64,000 bases of DNA from Stomoxys calcitrans. Lineage: Eukaryota; Arthropoda; Insecta; Diptera; Muscidae. Below are positions 44,706-54,985 of this stretch, one piece after another. A model generated the notes under the pieces. The model did no database searches. It was not told where the DNA came from and saw only the letters and a list, made by a program, of their open reading frames with translations. A program made the translations under genes and the position numbers. The stretch spans positions 18,663,437-18,727,436 of the forward strand of contig NC_081555.1 in assembly GCF_963082655.1 (NCBI RefSeq), given 5' to 3'. Position 1 is the first letter of the stretch. Every line of letters starts with the position of its first letter.

Positions 44706-45590
44706 TTTATCAAAATGTTCTGCTTTTTTCTACAAGGGTAGGTTACTGGCTCATGGTCTCAACCGTGTGTTTATGATTTGAGAAGTGTGAAAAGATGTTG
44801 GTTATGTGGCACATGTTGGCTCACCACCTTTAATGGGTGTTAAAGGCAGCTATTCTAGGTGATGGCATAGAGAGTTCAGCGTTCACTATTGAGATGAAGG
44901 AGGAAGCAGCCAGCCTGGCTTGGATTTTGTCAAACTAAAGCCACTCCGACTTGGTAGTCCTCTTTTCCCACTTCACTTTAGAGAAGTAGGGGGAGAAAAC
45001 GGATATACTGCATCATTGTAAATGGTATTTCATTATCATAAAACAAGTGTTTCAATTTTTTTTTTAAATTTTTTGCTCTTACCTTCATTCTCATTGTGTA
45101 TGCATAAAACGCCCCCATAGTTGAATAAATCATAAAATCATTTCGATTCATAACATTCCCGTACTTTAACAAGTTTTCGCATAACAATAAAAGCAAGCCA
45201 CGCATGTGCTCAATTCCTCTGGTGATAGTGCGAGACATTTTGCTGCACTTTGCTACATTGGCCAGAAACAACATTAAAATAATGCGACACCATGTGCATG
45301 CAGCTGTTATGTCTTTGTCGCATTGCCTTTAACTTTGCAAAATCGCAATGCGCACTGCACATGGCGCAAGTGTCGCTGAAGCATTTCGCAGATTCAGTGA
45401 TTAACGATCACCCACTGATAAACATCGCATTTTTGCTTAAAATGTTGAGTGGTCAGCTTGTCGCATGCCTTGATAGCAGTCTAACACATTGGCATTGAGT
45501 TAGCATGTCTCACTAGAGGTGGTGGTAGAAGTGGCTTGAGTTAATGGTGAAATTCATTGCAGAAGATTGGAAACGGATATGTGGAGTTTG
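44706..45590. other. Unique DNA, no gene seen
   Basis: Mixed composition, with a few open frames under 100 codons on either strand that show no domain. A region at 45290-45500 repeats GCGCA/CGCAT words but has no clear period. Confidence 0.45.
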
Positions 45591-45900
45591 GTTTGGGGGA
45601 GAAAGGCGGGAAAGAAGATTCTCTGGACTAAGAAGATGGAAAAGACCCAATAGGGACAGTAAAAAGCTGTGAGGAGAATCATGAAAAGGCGCCGTCAATA
45701 ATAAAATCAAGGGAACACCAAGGCTACCATTAGGCTTTAGATATTGGGGGAGAAAGGCGGGAAAGAAGATTCTCTGGACTAGGAAGATATTAAAGACCCA
45801 ATGGGGACAGGAAAAAGCAGTGAGGAGAATCTTGAAAAGGCGCCGCCAAAAAAATTCAAAGAAACAGAAAGGCTACCATTAGACTTTAAAGGCCAAACAA
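45590..45900. repeat. Tandem duplication, ~150-bp unit
   Basis: GGGGGAGAAAGGCGGGAAAG starts at about 45596 and 45746; each copy runs through AGATTCTCTGGACTA, AGACCCAAT-GGGACAG and AAAGGCGCCG to AAGGCTACCATTAG. Two units, some divergence. No coding function evident. Confidence 0.85.
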
Positions 45901-46021
45901 TATAAATCAGAAGGATATCCATAAGAAAGCCTCGCATCTTTGGTCAGGTAAGAGTGGTAGTCCTTTACAGATTCACCTAGACAATTAAAAGCCCATTGTG
46001 ATGGCGCAGTAGCCTCAGACC

Positions 46022-46094
46022 AAGGCTTCTGGTGGAAATCGAATCCACGATCCCTGCTCTGGCAATCCGAGCACTGGACCAACTCGGCTAGCCT
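46022..46094 (-). tRNA. tRNA-like segment (tRNA pseudogene or SINE head)
   Basis: On the minus strand TAGCCGAGTTGG (46090-46079) fits a Pol III A box. A 5-bp stem TGCTC/GAGCA encloses a 9-nt loop (46073-46055; normal anticodon loops are 7 nt). GTGGA-TTCGATT-TCCAC (46047-46031) is a perfect T arm and B box. The acceptor ends pair only over about four bases (GGCT/AGCC). It is therefore not a credible functional tRNA. The 3' flank does not match the other SINE family of the window. Confidence 0.45.
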
Positions 46095-46385
46095 AAGTTT
46101 TGCATCTTACCCATTATAAAGTCTAAGAAGGAAGGGTAGAAGGACTTCCCAGGGAAGAAAGGATATATGGAATACCACCTAAGTTTCGCATCTTACCCAT
46201 TATAAAGTCTAAGAAGCAAGGGTAGAAGGACTTCCCAGGGAATGAAGGATATATGGAATACCACCTAAGTTTCGCATCATACCCATTATAAAGACTAAGT
46301 TTTGCATTTTACCCATTATAAAGTCTAAGAAGCAAGGGTAGAAGGACTACCCAGGGAAGGAAGGATATATGGAATACCACCATTT
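46090..46385. repeat. ~86-bp tandem repeat
   Basis: CTAAGTTTCGCATCTTACCC begins units at 46093, 46179 and 46265, with a partial restart at 46294. Each ends with AGGATATATGGAATACCAC. Unit one begins inside the 5' edge of the tRNA-like segment (GGCTAGCCTAAG). Confidence 0.85.
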
Positions 46386-46971
46386 AAACTTTAGGTGTGC
46401 TGATTTCTAGAATGTTTATTAATTTGGATATCAGAGGGGAGATGACAATTTTACCAAAAATTATAAGGCTGATGAATGAATCTCAGACTATTTGAGAATT
46501 TAAATCAAATTTAAATCAAATTTGATTTAACTGTTCTTCAAGCTGATTTCATTCTTCTTATTATTATTAGGCCAACAATGCTCTCAGTTACCATATTTGT
46601 TTTGAGCTTTTGTCTACAAAACACCACAGCCTCCAACTGTGTGTTCAAATTGGGTCCTTCTTGTAAATCCATAACCACCAACCAACCAAAAAAAAAAAAT
46701 CGAAAAACCACCATACATGTCGATTTCCTTTCAACTGATCTTTGGCCATAATTGGTTGTAAAATTTATCTCTTTTCCGCGTAATTAGTGAGTAATTAGCC
46801 AAATATCTTGTTTAAAGTCAATCAAAATGCCTCTTAACCACAAGGCATTTAGACTTTTCACTCCCCGCCGCACAAAAAAACCCCCTAAAAAACATATGGA
46901 TTGCCTAGCATTGCTCTAAAGTCAAATACGTGCTGTGTATAATTTTGTGTATGTTTTCTTAGTTGGCTTAC
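46386..46971. other. Noncoding DNA downstream of the 46972 exon donor
   Basis: On the minus strand this is intron sequence following the donor at 46971. It is AT-rich, with an A-run at about 46688-46700. No repeat recognised. Confidence 0.5.
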
Positions 46972-47226
46972 CTTTTTCTTGGCTGCCTCAGCGCTTATAA
47001 CATACAAATCCACAATGCCCAGCAGGCAATCATCACAGCGGCATACATCATCACCCAATACCAGCGACCCCAATGACCCAATACTGCTGGTGGAGTCCAG
47101 TGAATCTGTGCGCCGCAAACGTGTACCACCCGGCCCGGTAACTGACTGGGCTGCCGCTTCGATTTTGCGCGCCAACAGTTGCTCCATCAGGCTACGCGGT
47201 CGTGATGAGGAGGGAAACAAAGCCAT
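46972..47226 (-). CDS. Coding exon, possibly first coding exon, unrecognised protein
   Basis: 85 codons from Met at 47226 to a donor AAG|GTAAGC at 46971/46970, cut exactly between codons (phase 0). GC content is much higher than the flanks, with synonymous-looking codon choice (CTG, CGC, GCC). Residues 1-27 read MALFPSSSRP and LMEQLLARKIEAAAQ, a likely helix. 34-54 is basic then Ser-rich (LRRTDSLDSTSSIGSLGSL), a probable phosphorylation segment. 61-76 has a compact Cys motif CRCDDC followed by LLGIVDLYVI. The upstream frame stays open for more than 40 codons without a clear start, and TTGCATAG|CAGCC at about 47247 could be an acceptor. So this is either the first coding exon or an internal one. 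I do not recognise the family. It may belong with the exon at 4446-5387. Confidence 0.7.
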
Positions 47227-47735
47227 GCTGCTGATGGCTGCTATGCAATGCCGTGAATGGGAAAATCTGCGTTTAATGTTGTTTTTGGATTTGGTTTTTT
47301 TTTTGCTTGCAATGATTACTGGCGATTTTCTTGTAATATTTTCAGCACTTGCATTTGCTGCTGGAGTCTGTCGTTTTTTTGGTATATTTTTTTGCTTAGG
47401 CGATATTAATGTCTGCCATTAACACCTTTTGATATTTCTCCATTTTGCATTCATTTGTATGAAAACTTTTTTTTTTTAATTATTTGTCGGTATTTCTTTT
47501 GCCAAATGGCAAGGATATTTGTTGGAGGTTATTTTTTTGCTTGTTTGTGCTGTCATTAAGAATAAATTGTATTTGGCTATGGTTTTGATGGAAAACAAAC
47601 ATTTATCAAAGAGAAAATAGAGGAAAAAATCTATGGCCACGATTTGAACATTTGATGCTGGTACCTGGCAACATGTTGACAAATGGAATTCGTGAAGGAA
47701 ATACCAGTGGGTAGGGAAAAATAAAGGCAAGACAA
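47227..47735. other. Noncoding DNA upstream of the exon
   Basis: AT-rich with T-runs (47468-47477). A plus-strand open frame across the exon is only its antisense. No TATA box or initiator that I would commit to. Confidence 0.4.
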
Positions 47736-47973
47736 TTAGGGTTGCCCAAAAAGTAATTGCGGATTTTTTAAAAGAAAGTAAATGCATTTTTATTAAAACT
47801 TAGAATGAACTTTAATCAAATATACTTTTTTTACACTTTTTTTCTAAAGCAAGCTAAAAGTCACAGCTGATAAATGACAGAAGAAAGAATGCAATTACAG
47901 AGTCACAAGCTATGAAAAATTATAAAAAAAAATTTTATATGAAAAATCCGCAATTACTTTTTGGGCAACCCAA
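47736..47973 (-). mobile_element. Mariner-derived MITE, copy i
   Basis: Left TIR TTAGGGTTGCCCAAAAAG (an altered first base), right TIR intact ending CCCAA. There is a 3' interior change near 47920 (TATGAAAAATTATAAAAAAAA instead of the usual GTGAAAAAATTTGTCAACG), so this copy has lost the GTCGGCG segment. Confidence 0.9.
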
Positions 47974-48950
47974 TATTTTACAAAAAAGTTCTCTGCCATA
48001 AATCCTTATTCAAATCCCCATCTTAAGAAGATCCTTTAGTTCTTGTGTCTTAAATTTGTTCTTCTTCTGAACAATGCTATGTTTAGATTTATTTCAAGTA
48101 TGTGTCTTAAGTCTTTCGATTTTCAGAGAGTTTGTAAGTTAATGAGCAAAGGCAAGATTAATGCAAAGACCATGAGGCCATTATCGATACGAAATCATGA
48201 ATACAATCCTCTCCCACTTTTAAAAATGCCTATCCTTCTTTTCTTGTCACTTAAGTTTGTTTTTGTACTGAAGAATAGTCTCAATTTAAATATAACTTGA
48301 GTTTGTTGCTTAAGTCTTTGGATTTTAAGAAAGTTTCCAGATAATGGAAAATGCAAGATAACCAGATACTACCATTTGATACTACTATTTTGATATAAAA
48401 TTGTTAAGAAAACCCTCTCCCTCCTTTTAAAGCGTATGCTTTTATGTTTATGAAGCCTTTTGTTGTTGTAAACAATAATTTTAATTGAAATAAATCTTAG
48501 GTTTGTGTCTTAAGTCTTTTGTTTTGTAAGAACCATTTGGTTTTGTGAGAAATTTTATCGTTATAAAATAGTTAAGAAAACCTTATGCCTCTTTTTAAAG
48601 CATATCCTTTTATGTGTCTTAAGCCTTTTGTTGTTCTAAACAATAATTTTAATTGAAATAAATCTTAGGTTTGTGTCTTAAGTCTTTTGATTTTAAAAGA
48701 CTTTTTTATGAAAAAGTCTTGAAAAAACCCCACTTATGAAAAAACCCCACTTCCTATTTTTAAGCTGTTTCTTCTCTCCTAGTGTTTTAAGATTTTTGTT
48801 GCTACCATCAACGGTTTAATTGTTTTTTTTTTTCATCAAAATGGCTTGATTTTCTATCTCAAGTTTGTGTCTTAAGTCTTTAGTTTTTCGGAAGAAGAGA
48901 AGAATGACTTAGAATTTAAGGGTAAAGTCAGTTAAAAGAGATATACTTTC
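47974..48950 (+). repeat. Degenerate repeats built on GTGTCTTAAGTCTTT
   Basis: GTGTCTTAAGTCTTT or close relatives occur near 48044, 48103, 48305, 48511, 48676 and 48870, usually followed by NGATTTT. Between 48430 and 48700 a longer unit of about 180 bp is duplicated (CCTTTTGTTGTTNTAAACAA, AATTGAAATAAATCTTAGG). The same motif reappears at 49256, 58220, 59085 and, inverted, at 54990-58110. Family unknown. Confidence 0.7.
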
Positions 48951-48951
48951 G

Positions 48952-49218
48952 CCAAAGCAATGCAGAGGTTAACATGTCCGCCTTTGAAGCCAAACGCCTG
49001 GGTTCGAATCCTGGCAAGAACATTCAAGAAAGTTTCAGTGGTGGATTTTCCCTCCTAATATTGCCAACACTTGTGAGGTACCATGCCATGCATAAAAAAA
49101 ACATGTAAAAACTTCTCCTCAAAAAGATAACGCACTGCGGCACGCCATGCGGATACGTTTAAAAAAAGGAGGTCCCTAATCGGACAGCACTCATTGATTG
49201 TTTATGGGCAAATTTGAA
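48952..49218 (+). mobile_element. tRNA-headed SINE, copy 7
   Basis: Decayed A box (AATGCAGAGGTTAACATG) but intact B box GGTTCGAATCC. Body GGTGGATTTTCCCTCC, then GGCACGCCATGCGGATACG, ending near GGGCAAATTTG. Somewhat shortened at the 3' side. Confidence 0.8.
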
Positions 49219-49490
49219 TTTACATATTTCCGTATACTATGTTGTTGTCACGCTTGTCTCTTAAGTCTTTTGTTCTGCTAAAAGAAATCGGAACATACCT
49301 GCAAATAAAAAAAAAATAAAACAAAAAATAATTTATAAGATATTTTGCAGTAAGGAAGCTTAATTGATGGAAAGCTTAAAATAAAAATATCGACAAGAAA
49401 TAAATTCATTAAAATATTAGTTTAAAAATATCAAAGAAACAAATAAAAGTTAGAACAAGCAAAAGCTTGCTAAGTTCGGCAAATCTTATA

Positions 49491-49726
49491 TGGGTTGCCC
49501 AAAAAGTAATTGCGGATTTTTAAAAAGAAAGTAAATGCATTTTTAATAAAACTTAGAATGAACTTTAATCAAATATACTTTTTTTACACTTTTTTTCTAA
49601 AGCAAGCTAAAAGTAACAGGTGATAACTGACAGAAGAAAGAATGCAATTACAGAGACACAAGCTGTGAAAAAATTTGTCAACGCCGACTATATGAAAAAT
49701 CTGCAATTACTTTTTGGACAACCCAA
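49491..49726 (-). mobile_element. Mariner-derived MITE, copy j
   Basis: TIR starts TGGGTTGCCC (one T short) after TA, right TIR ends CCCAA before TA. Inserted at the TATA of the host head. Confidence 0.9.
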
Positions 49727-49884
49727 TATATCCTCCACCGTAGATCGCATTTGTCGAGTTCTTTTCCCGGTATCTCTCTTAGGCATAAAAAGAAAAAAAG
49801 AAAGTAATTGCTATTCTTCTGGAGCTATATCAAGTTATGGTTGGATTCGGACCATCATTGAATTTCATTTTGGAGACCATAGTA

Positions 49885-50121
49885 TTGGGTTGCCCAAAAA
49901 GTAATTGCGGATTTTTCTTATAGTCGGCGTTGAGAAATTTTTTCACAGCTTGTGACTCTGTAATTGCATTCTTTCTTCTGTCAGTTATCAGCTGTTACTT
50001 TTAGCTTGCTTTAGAAAAAAAGTGTAAAAAAAGTATATTTGATTAAAGTTCATTCTAAGTTTAATTAAAAATGCATTTACTTTCTTTTAAAAAATCCGAA
50101 ATTACTTTTTGGGCAATCCAA
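49885..50121 (+). mobile_element. Mariner-derived MITE, copy k
   Basis: Left TIR intact, right TIR GGGCAATCCAA with one substitution; TA flanks. Confidence 0.9.
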
Positions 50122-50737
50122 TAGAAGTCATTGTGTAAAATTTTAGCCAAATTGCACCCTTTAAGGAATCAAGAAATAAAATAGGGAGATCGGTTTATAG
50201 GGCAGCTGTACCAGGCTACAGACTGATTCAGACCATATTTGACGCATATGTCAAAGGTTACGATAAAAGTCATTGTACAAAATTTCATCCAAATCGGATA
50301 ATAATTACGCCCTCTAGAGGCCCAAGAAGTCAAGATCCCAGATCGGTTTATATGGCAGCTATTTCAGGCTATGGTCTGATTTTGAACCATATTTGACTCA
50401 GTTATTGGAAGTCATAACAAAACACGTCATGCAAAATTTCAGCCAAATCGGTTAAGGATTGCTTCCAGACAGACGGACATAGCTAAATCGAATTAGGAAT
50501 TGATTCTAAGCCGGTAGGTAAACTTATCAATGGGTCTAGTACTTCTCCTTTTTAGCGTTGCAAACAAATACACAAAAGTATAATACCCTGTACCACAGTG
50601 GTGGTGTAGGGTATAAAAATCGTCAAGCCATAAAGTGATTAAAAGCAAAAATCATCAAAATGACATAAAATCGTAACTTCTGGCGGCACTGTCCAGAAAC
50701 ATAGACACAAGTTTGTGTATTTGCTCCTATCTAAATA

Positions 50738-50974
50738 TTGGGTTGCCCAAAAAGTAAGTGCGGATTTTTCATATAGTCGGCGTTGACAAATTTTTTCACA
50801 GCTTGTGACTCTGTAATTGCATTCTTTCTTCTGTCAGTTATCAGCTGTTACTTTTAGCTTGCTTTAGAAAAAAAGTGTAAGAAAAGTGTATTTGATTAAA
50901 GTTCATTCTAAGTTTTATTAAAAATGCATTTACTTTCTTTTAAAAAATCCGCAATTACTTTTTGGGCAACCCAA
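50738..50974 (+). mobile_element. Mariner-derived MITE, copy l
   Basis: Both TIRs present, flanked by TA; one change in the left TIR (AAGTAAGTGCGG). It is followed directly by GGCCGAA-family text (ACCGATTTGGCC) leading into the GTCY array. Confidence 0.95.
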
Positions 50975-51009
50975 TATTTACACCGATTTGGCCATTTACA
51001 TTATTTATC

Positions 51010-52205
51010 AGTTACCCTGTTTGTCTGTCTTCTCTTCTGTCTGTCTGTCCGTCTGTCTGTTCGTCAGCCAGTTCATCGGTCTGTCCTCCTGACTGCCGGT
51101 TTGTCTGTACGTCCTCCTGACTGTCGGTTTGTCTGTTCGTCCCCCTGTCTGTCTGTTCGTCAGCCTGTCCATTGGTCTACTCCTGTATGTCTCTTTTCTG
51201 TCTGCTTGTTACCATGTTTATCTGTCCGTCCACCTGTCAATCTGTTCTTTAAATATGTCTGCCTGCTTCTCTACTTTCCGTATGTCTGTCACCCTGTTTG
51301 TATTCTATCTGTCCGTCTGTCTGTCCATCTGTCTGTTCGTCTATATGTCCGTCTGGACATATAGTCGGTCTGTCCTCCTGTCTGACTGTTTGTTTCTTTT
51401 TCCGTCTGGTAGTTACCCTGTTTGTCTGTCTTTCCATCTGTCTGTTTCTTTTTCCGGCTGTCTGTTACCCTGTTTGTCTGTCTTTCCACCTGTCTGTTCT
51501 TTTTCCGGCTGCCTGTTACCCAGTTTGTCTGTCCGTACACCTGTTAATCTGTCTTTTAAGTATGTCTGCCTGCTTCTCTCCTTTATCCGTCTGTCTTTTA
51601 CCCTGTTTGTCTGTCTGTCTGTTCGTCAGCCTGTCTATGGGTCTGTTCTCCTGTCTATCTCTTTATCCGTCTGCCTGTTACCCTGTTTGTCTGTCCATCA
51701 ACCTGTCAATCGGTCTGCCTGCCTTTTTCTTTTTTTTTTTTGTTGTTTATCTGTCTCTCTGCGCTTCTGCCTCTCTGTCCTTATGTCCGTCCGTCTGTCT
51801 GTTCGTCAACCTGTCCATCGGTCTGCCCTCCTGTCTGTCTCTTGTTCCGTCTACCTGTTACCCTGTTTGTGTGTCCGTAGACCTGTCAATCAATCCTCTA
51901 AGTATGTATGCCTGCTTCGCTCTTTTTCCGTCTGTCTGTTACCCTGTTTGTCCGTATGTCTCTCCGTCTGTCTATCGGTCTAAACCGTAGGTCTGCCTGT
52001 CCGGTCTTCGATCTGTCTGTCTGACTGTTCTTCGATCTATCTGTCTGACTGTTCTTCGGTCTGTCTGTCCGTCGGTCTGTCCTCCTGTCGGCTTGTTTGT
52101 CTCTTTTTCCGTCTGTCTGTTACACTGTTTGTCTGTTCTTCTATCTGTCTGTCCGTCTGTCTGTCTATCCGACTTTTTGCTACAGTGTTTGTCTGTCCAT
52201 CCATA
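51010..52205. repeat. 1.2-kb GTCY (GTCT/GTCC) array with longer-period structure
   Basis: Almost all of this block is built from CTGT, CCGT and TCGT words. The landmark TTACCCTGTTTGTCTGTC recurs near 51012, 51413, 51465, 51597, 51677, 51856 and 51938, so the tetranucleotide was later amplified in ~50-90-bp blocks. GTCY arrays of this kind are part of DINE-1-like repeats; here the expansion is far larger than in the other copies. Open frames rich in Cys, Leu and Ser are artefacts. Confidence 0.9.
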
Positions 52206-52209
52206 TGTA

Positions 52210-52441
52210 CAGGGTGGCTGATGAATATTGCTACAATGATGAATATTGCTACATTTTTTTTTCGGTGTATGGAATACATTTTTCTTTTATTCATGTTAAA
52301 TTAAATTATTAAATTAATTATTAAATTATTATTAATTAAATTAATTAATTAATTAATTAAATTAATTATTAAATTATTATTATTAAATAGAAAAAAAGTT
52401 ATTACATTTTTTTTTGGTAGCGGCTTTCATCAGCCACCCTG
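52210..52441. mobile_element. MITE with CAGGGTGGCTGATGAA TIR
   Basis: Left end CAGGGTGGCTGATGAA and the exact complement TTCATCAGCCACCCTG at the right end, each next to TA (52208-52209 and 52442-52443), with a second short matched block (GCTAC / GTAGC) just inside. About 232 bp; the interior is AT-rich (TTAATTAATTAA). No open frame. The TA target and TIR style fit the Tc1/mariner superfamily, but no transposase link is present in the window. Confidence 0.85.
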
Positions 52442-52449
52442 TATGTTAA

Positions 52450-53870
52450 ATTTATAATCAATGTGCCATACAGATTTCCTATCCAAGAATACTTAGTTGT
52501 AATCTTGGAAAGGAAACTGAATTGGAAGTGTCACATTCAGGGGCGTACTGAGAAGGCTAACAGATATGCACTGGACACTATGTAGACGGGCCGTAGGGTC
52601 GAAATGGGGCCTGCATCCGAGTATAGTCCACTGGCTCTACAGAAGCGTGATAAGACCAGTACTTACTTACACCTCAGTAGTTTGGTGGACTGCTATGGAG
52701 AAAAAGTGCAACATAAGGACCATACAACAGGTTCAGAGAGAGATGTTGTCTTGGTATAGGCGGAGCGATGAGGACCACTCCCACTAGATATCCGACACAT
52801 TGATATGCAGATAAAGTGTAAGGCAACCACTGCAGCTATGTGACTTAAGGCGATGGGAGAATGGATAGAGGATAGAAGCAGCTCATACCATCGCGGTATA
52901 ATCGAGGCGACGATAGGAAACCTAGAAGGAAGGGAAGAGGTTTCCCATCGGATACCTGAGATGAACCTTGAAGTCGAGTGCGAGACACTGCTGCCATCGG
53001 CACACTCTTGGAACCCTAGTATTGCCATCTGGAAGATCATGTTACACGGAGGGATCAAAGCATAGTGGGCCTGAGGGTCCTCATTGACTTATCTCAGAAT
53101 CCAGGGACTGAGATCAGTTTTAAACTGCCTGACCATAACACAGTCCTGCGAGCGGAGATCCGGGCGTTCACGGAATGTGTGAGGTGGTGTGGTGTTAACG
53201 CGAGGACGTCGAGTATGAACATCTTTACGGACAGTAAACTGGCCATAAGGGCAATAACAACCAGGACGGTAAGATCACGAACATTGTCGGAATATAAGAA
53301 GGAGATTAACGCCGTCTCTGAGAATGGCACGATCCGCATCGTTTGGGTGCCGGGCCATAGCGGTGTAACTGGGAATGAGAAAGTAGACGATTTGGTAGTG
53401 AAGGCCAGATAACTGCTGTCAATAAACTCGGTTAACCCGAAGCCTTTTGGGTCGACGCAGTCCCAGTTAAGGGAATGGGCGTTGAATGCGCATGTTATCC
53501 TGTGGAACAGCGAAACAGTCGGTAGGACGGCGAAAATCCTATGGGGATATTCAGATCGCGAGATGATGAGGCTATTACAAAAAGGAAGTAAGAAGGAGAT
53601 CAGTATAGCTATTGGTATCTTAACGGGATACACAGGACTACGAGCTCACTTATCTAAAATCGGTGCGGCAAGTGCTAGCATGTGTAGGGCATGCGGGGAA
53701 GATGATGAGACATTGGAGTATTTCCTATGCCATTGTCTGGCCAAAAGACACCGGCACTTAGATGAGGACATAATACCAGACATGAACCAACTTAGGGGAG
53801 TGGCATGCATGTTTAGGGCATGCGGGGAAGATGATGAGACTTTGGAGCATTTTCTATGTCATTGACCTAA
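52450..53870 (+). pseudogene. Non-LTR retrotransposon relic: RT thumb, RNase H and C-terminal Cys motif
   Basis: Three blocks in order. (1) 52480-52787: LERKLNWKCHI, ANRYA, then SKWGLHPSIVHWLYRSVIRPVLTY and WWTAMEKK, the region after the RT catalytic core of insect non-LTR elements. (2) 53065-53412: an RNase H-like domain with LRAEIRAFTEC (Glu), NIFTDSKLAI (Asp) and WVPGHSGVTGNEKVDDL, ending at a stop. (3) 53482-53865: DREMMRLLQKGSKKEI, then CRACGEDDETLEYFLCHC, the C-terminal Cys/His motif; the motif is repeated at 53816-53865 by a short duplication. Stops (for example 52584) and frameshifts between blocks make it inactive. RT-RNase H order suggests the I/LOA group. Confidence 0.85.
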
Positions 53871-54985
53871 CAGCTAACATACAGATGGCAACATACAGAT
53901 GGCAACCAACATACAGATGGCAATCTTTACAAATAATCTTTCAATATGTTCAGATTAAGATATAGCGTTTATATATCATTATAGCCAAAATTACACTCAA
54001 GTTATAGGTATAGTGTATTAAACAGCCGACACCTTCCGACTTTGGTCTTTCTTTGCTTGCTTTTACTTGTTGCTGGCCCATTGTGTATGTGCGCTGAAAC
54101 TCCACCAACATCCATGGTTATGTTTCCTACCACTTTATTTATCATCTTTCACTTATCATTCCATACAGGCTGTTGAACAATTTGAAAAAAATTATGTATT
54201 GCAACAGCAAACAAAGGAGACAAAGCGACATTTATGAGTTTATAAGTTACAGGCCATTTAGGCATTTATGGTTACACATATGTTTTAGCTGGCTGCAGAC
54301 AAATCAGATAGATAGACGACGCCACAGTTAAAGTCTCGCTGCAGGGGGAAATAGAGGCTTTGTGAAATGCCTGGCAAAGACAACAATAATTAACTAAAAC
54401 ACTGCGCTTTAGTGGGTCTACGAAAACAAGGCAATTGCCACATTTTTGTGTTAAAGTTTCTGTTAGCAAACTCCTTTTTTTTTCAGCTGCATGGTATGGT
54501 ATGGGTGATTTGGTGTTTTCATTTTTCTTTTTCTTCTTTTTTTTTGAGATGGCGGCAGCTCTAAAGATAAATATTTATGCCAGAAGACATTTTAATTAAT
54601 TTTTCATTTAAAAAGTTAAAAAACAATAAAGCCATACATAGTATGGGCGATTTGGCATAGAGGGAGATATGACTGCATTGAGTAGTCATTTGTATGGCAT
54701 GGTCTGCCCACCAACTAGCAAAGCTAACAATTTAATTAATTGTTATTGTTATGGAGCAAGAAATATTGAGAGGAAATCATGTGTGCAAGAAGAAGTGTCG
54801 GTGGTTGGGTTTACTTGGAAATGAAAAAAAAAACAAAAAAATATTTAAAAAAAAAAAAATATTTCAAAAAAAAACCCAGAGAGGCGTTATTAAGATGTTG
54901 TGGCTTGGTAAGAAAAATTTCAAATTTTCTTTAAAAAAATGGATAAAAACTTCATATCTCCCCTCATAGCAGCAACGAAATGAAG
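53871..54985. other. Unique DNA, no gene seen
   Basis: Begins with a small triplication (AACATACAGATGGCAA, 53875-53920), then unique sequence with poly-A/T runs (54809-54880). No coding signal. Confidence 0.5.

Larger units (their letters stand above)
49455..50620 (+). mobile_element. GGCCGAA-family element with two nested MITEs
   Basis: Head ACAAGCAAAAGCTTGCTAAG, TTCGGC (GGCCGAA palindrome partly lost), AAATCTTATA, then MITE j, then TCCTCCACCGTAGATCGC, one module, MITE k, three modules to 50460, a short CAGACAGACGG microsatellite and the tail TACCCTGTACCACAGTGG, GTGGTGTAGGGTATAAA. Removing the two MITEs restores the head TTATATCCTCCACC and a normal module (ATAGTA|GAAGTCATTG). Confidence 0.8.

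Noticed and set aside
51010..52300. Cys-rich open frames up to 284 codons
   Set aside because: Translation of a GTCY repeat; the Cys spacing follows the repeat, not a domain.
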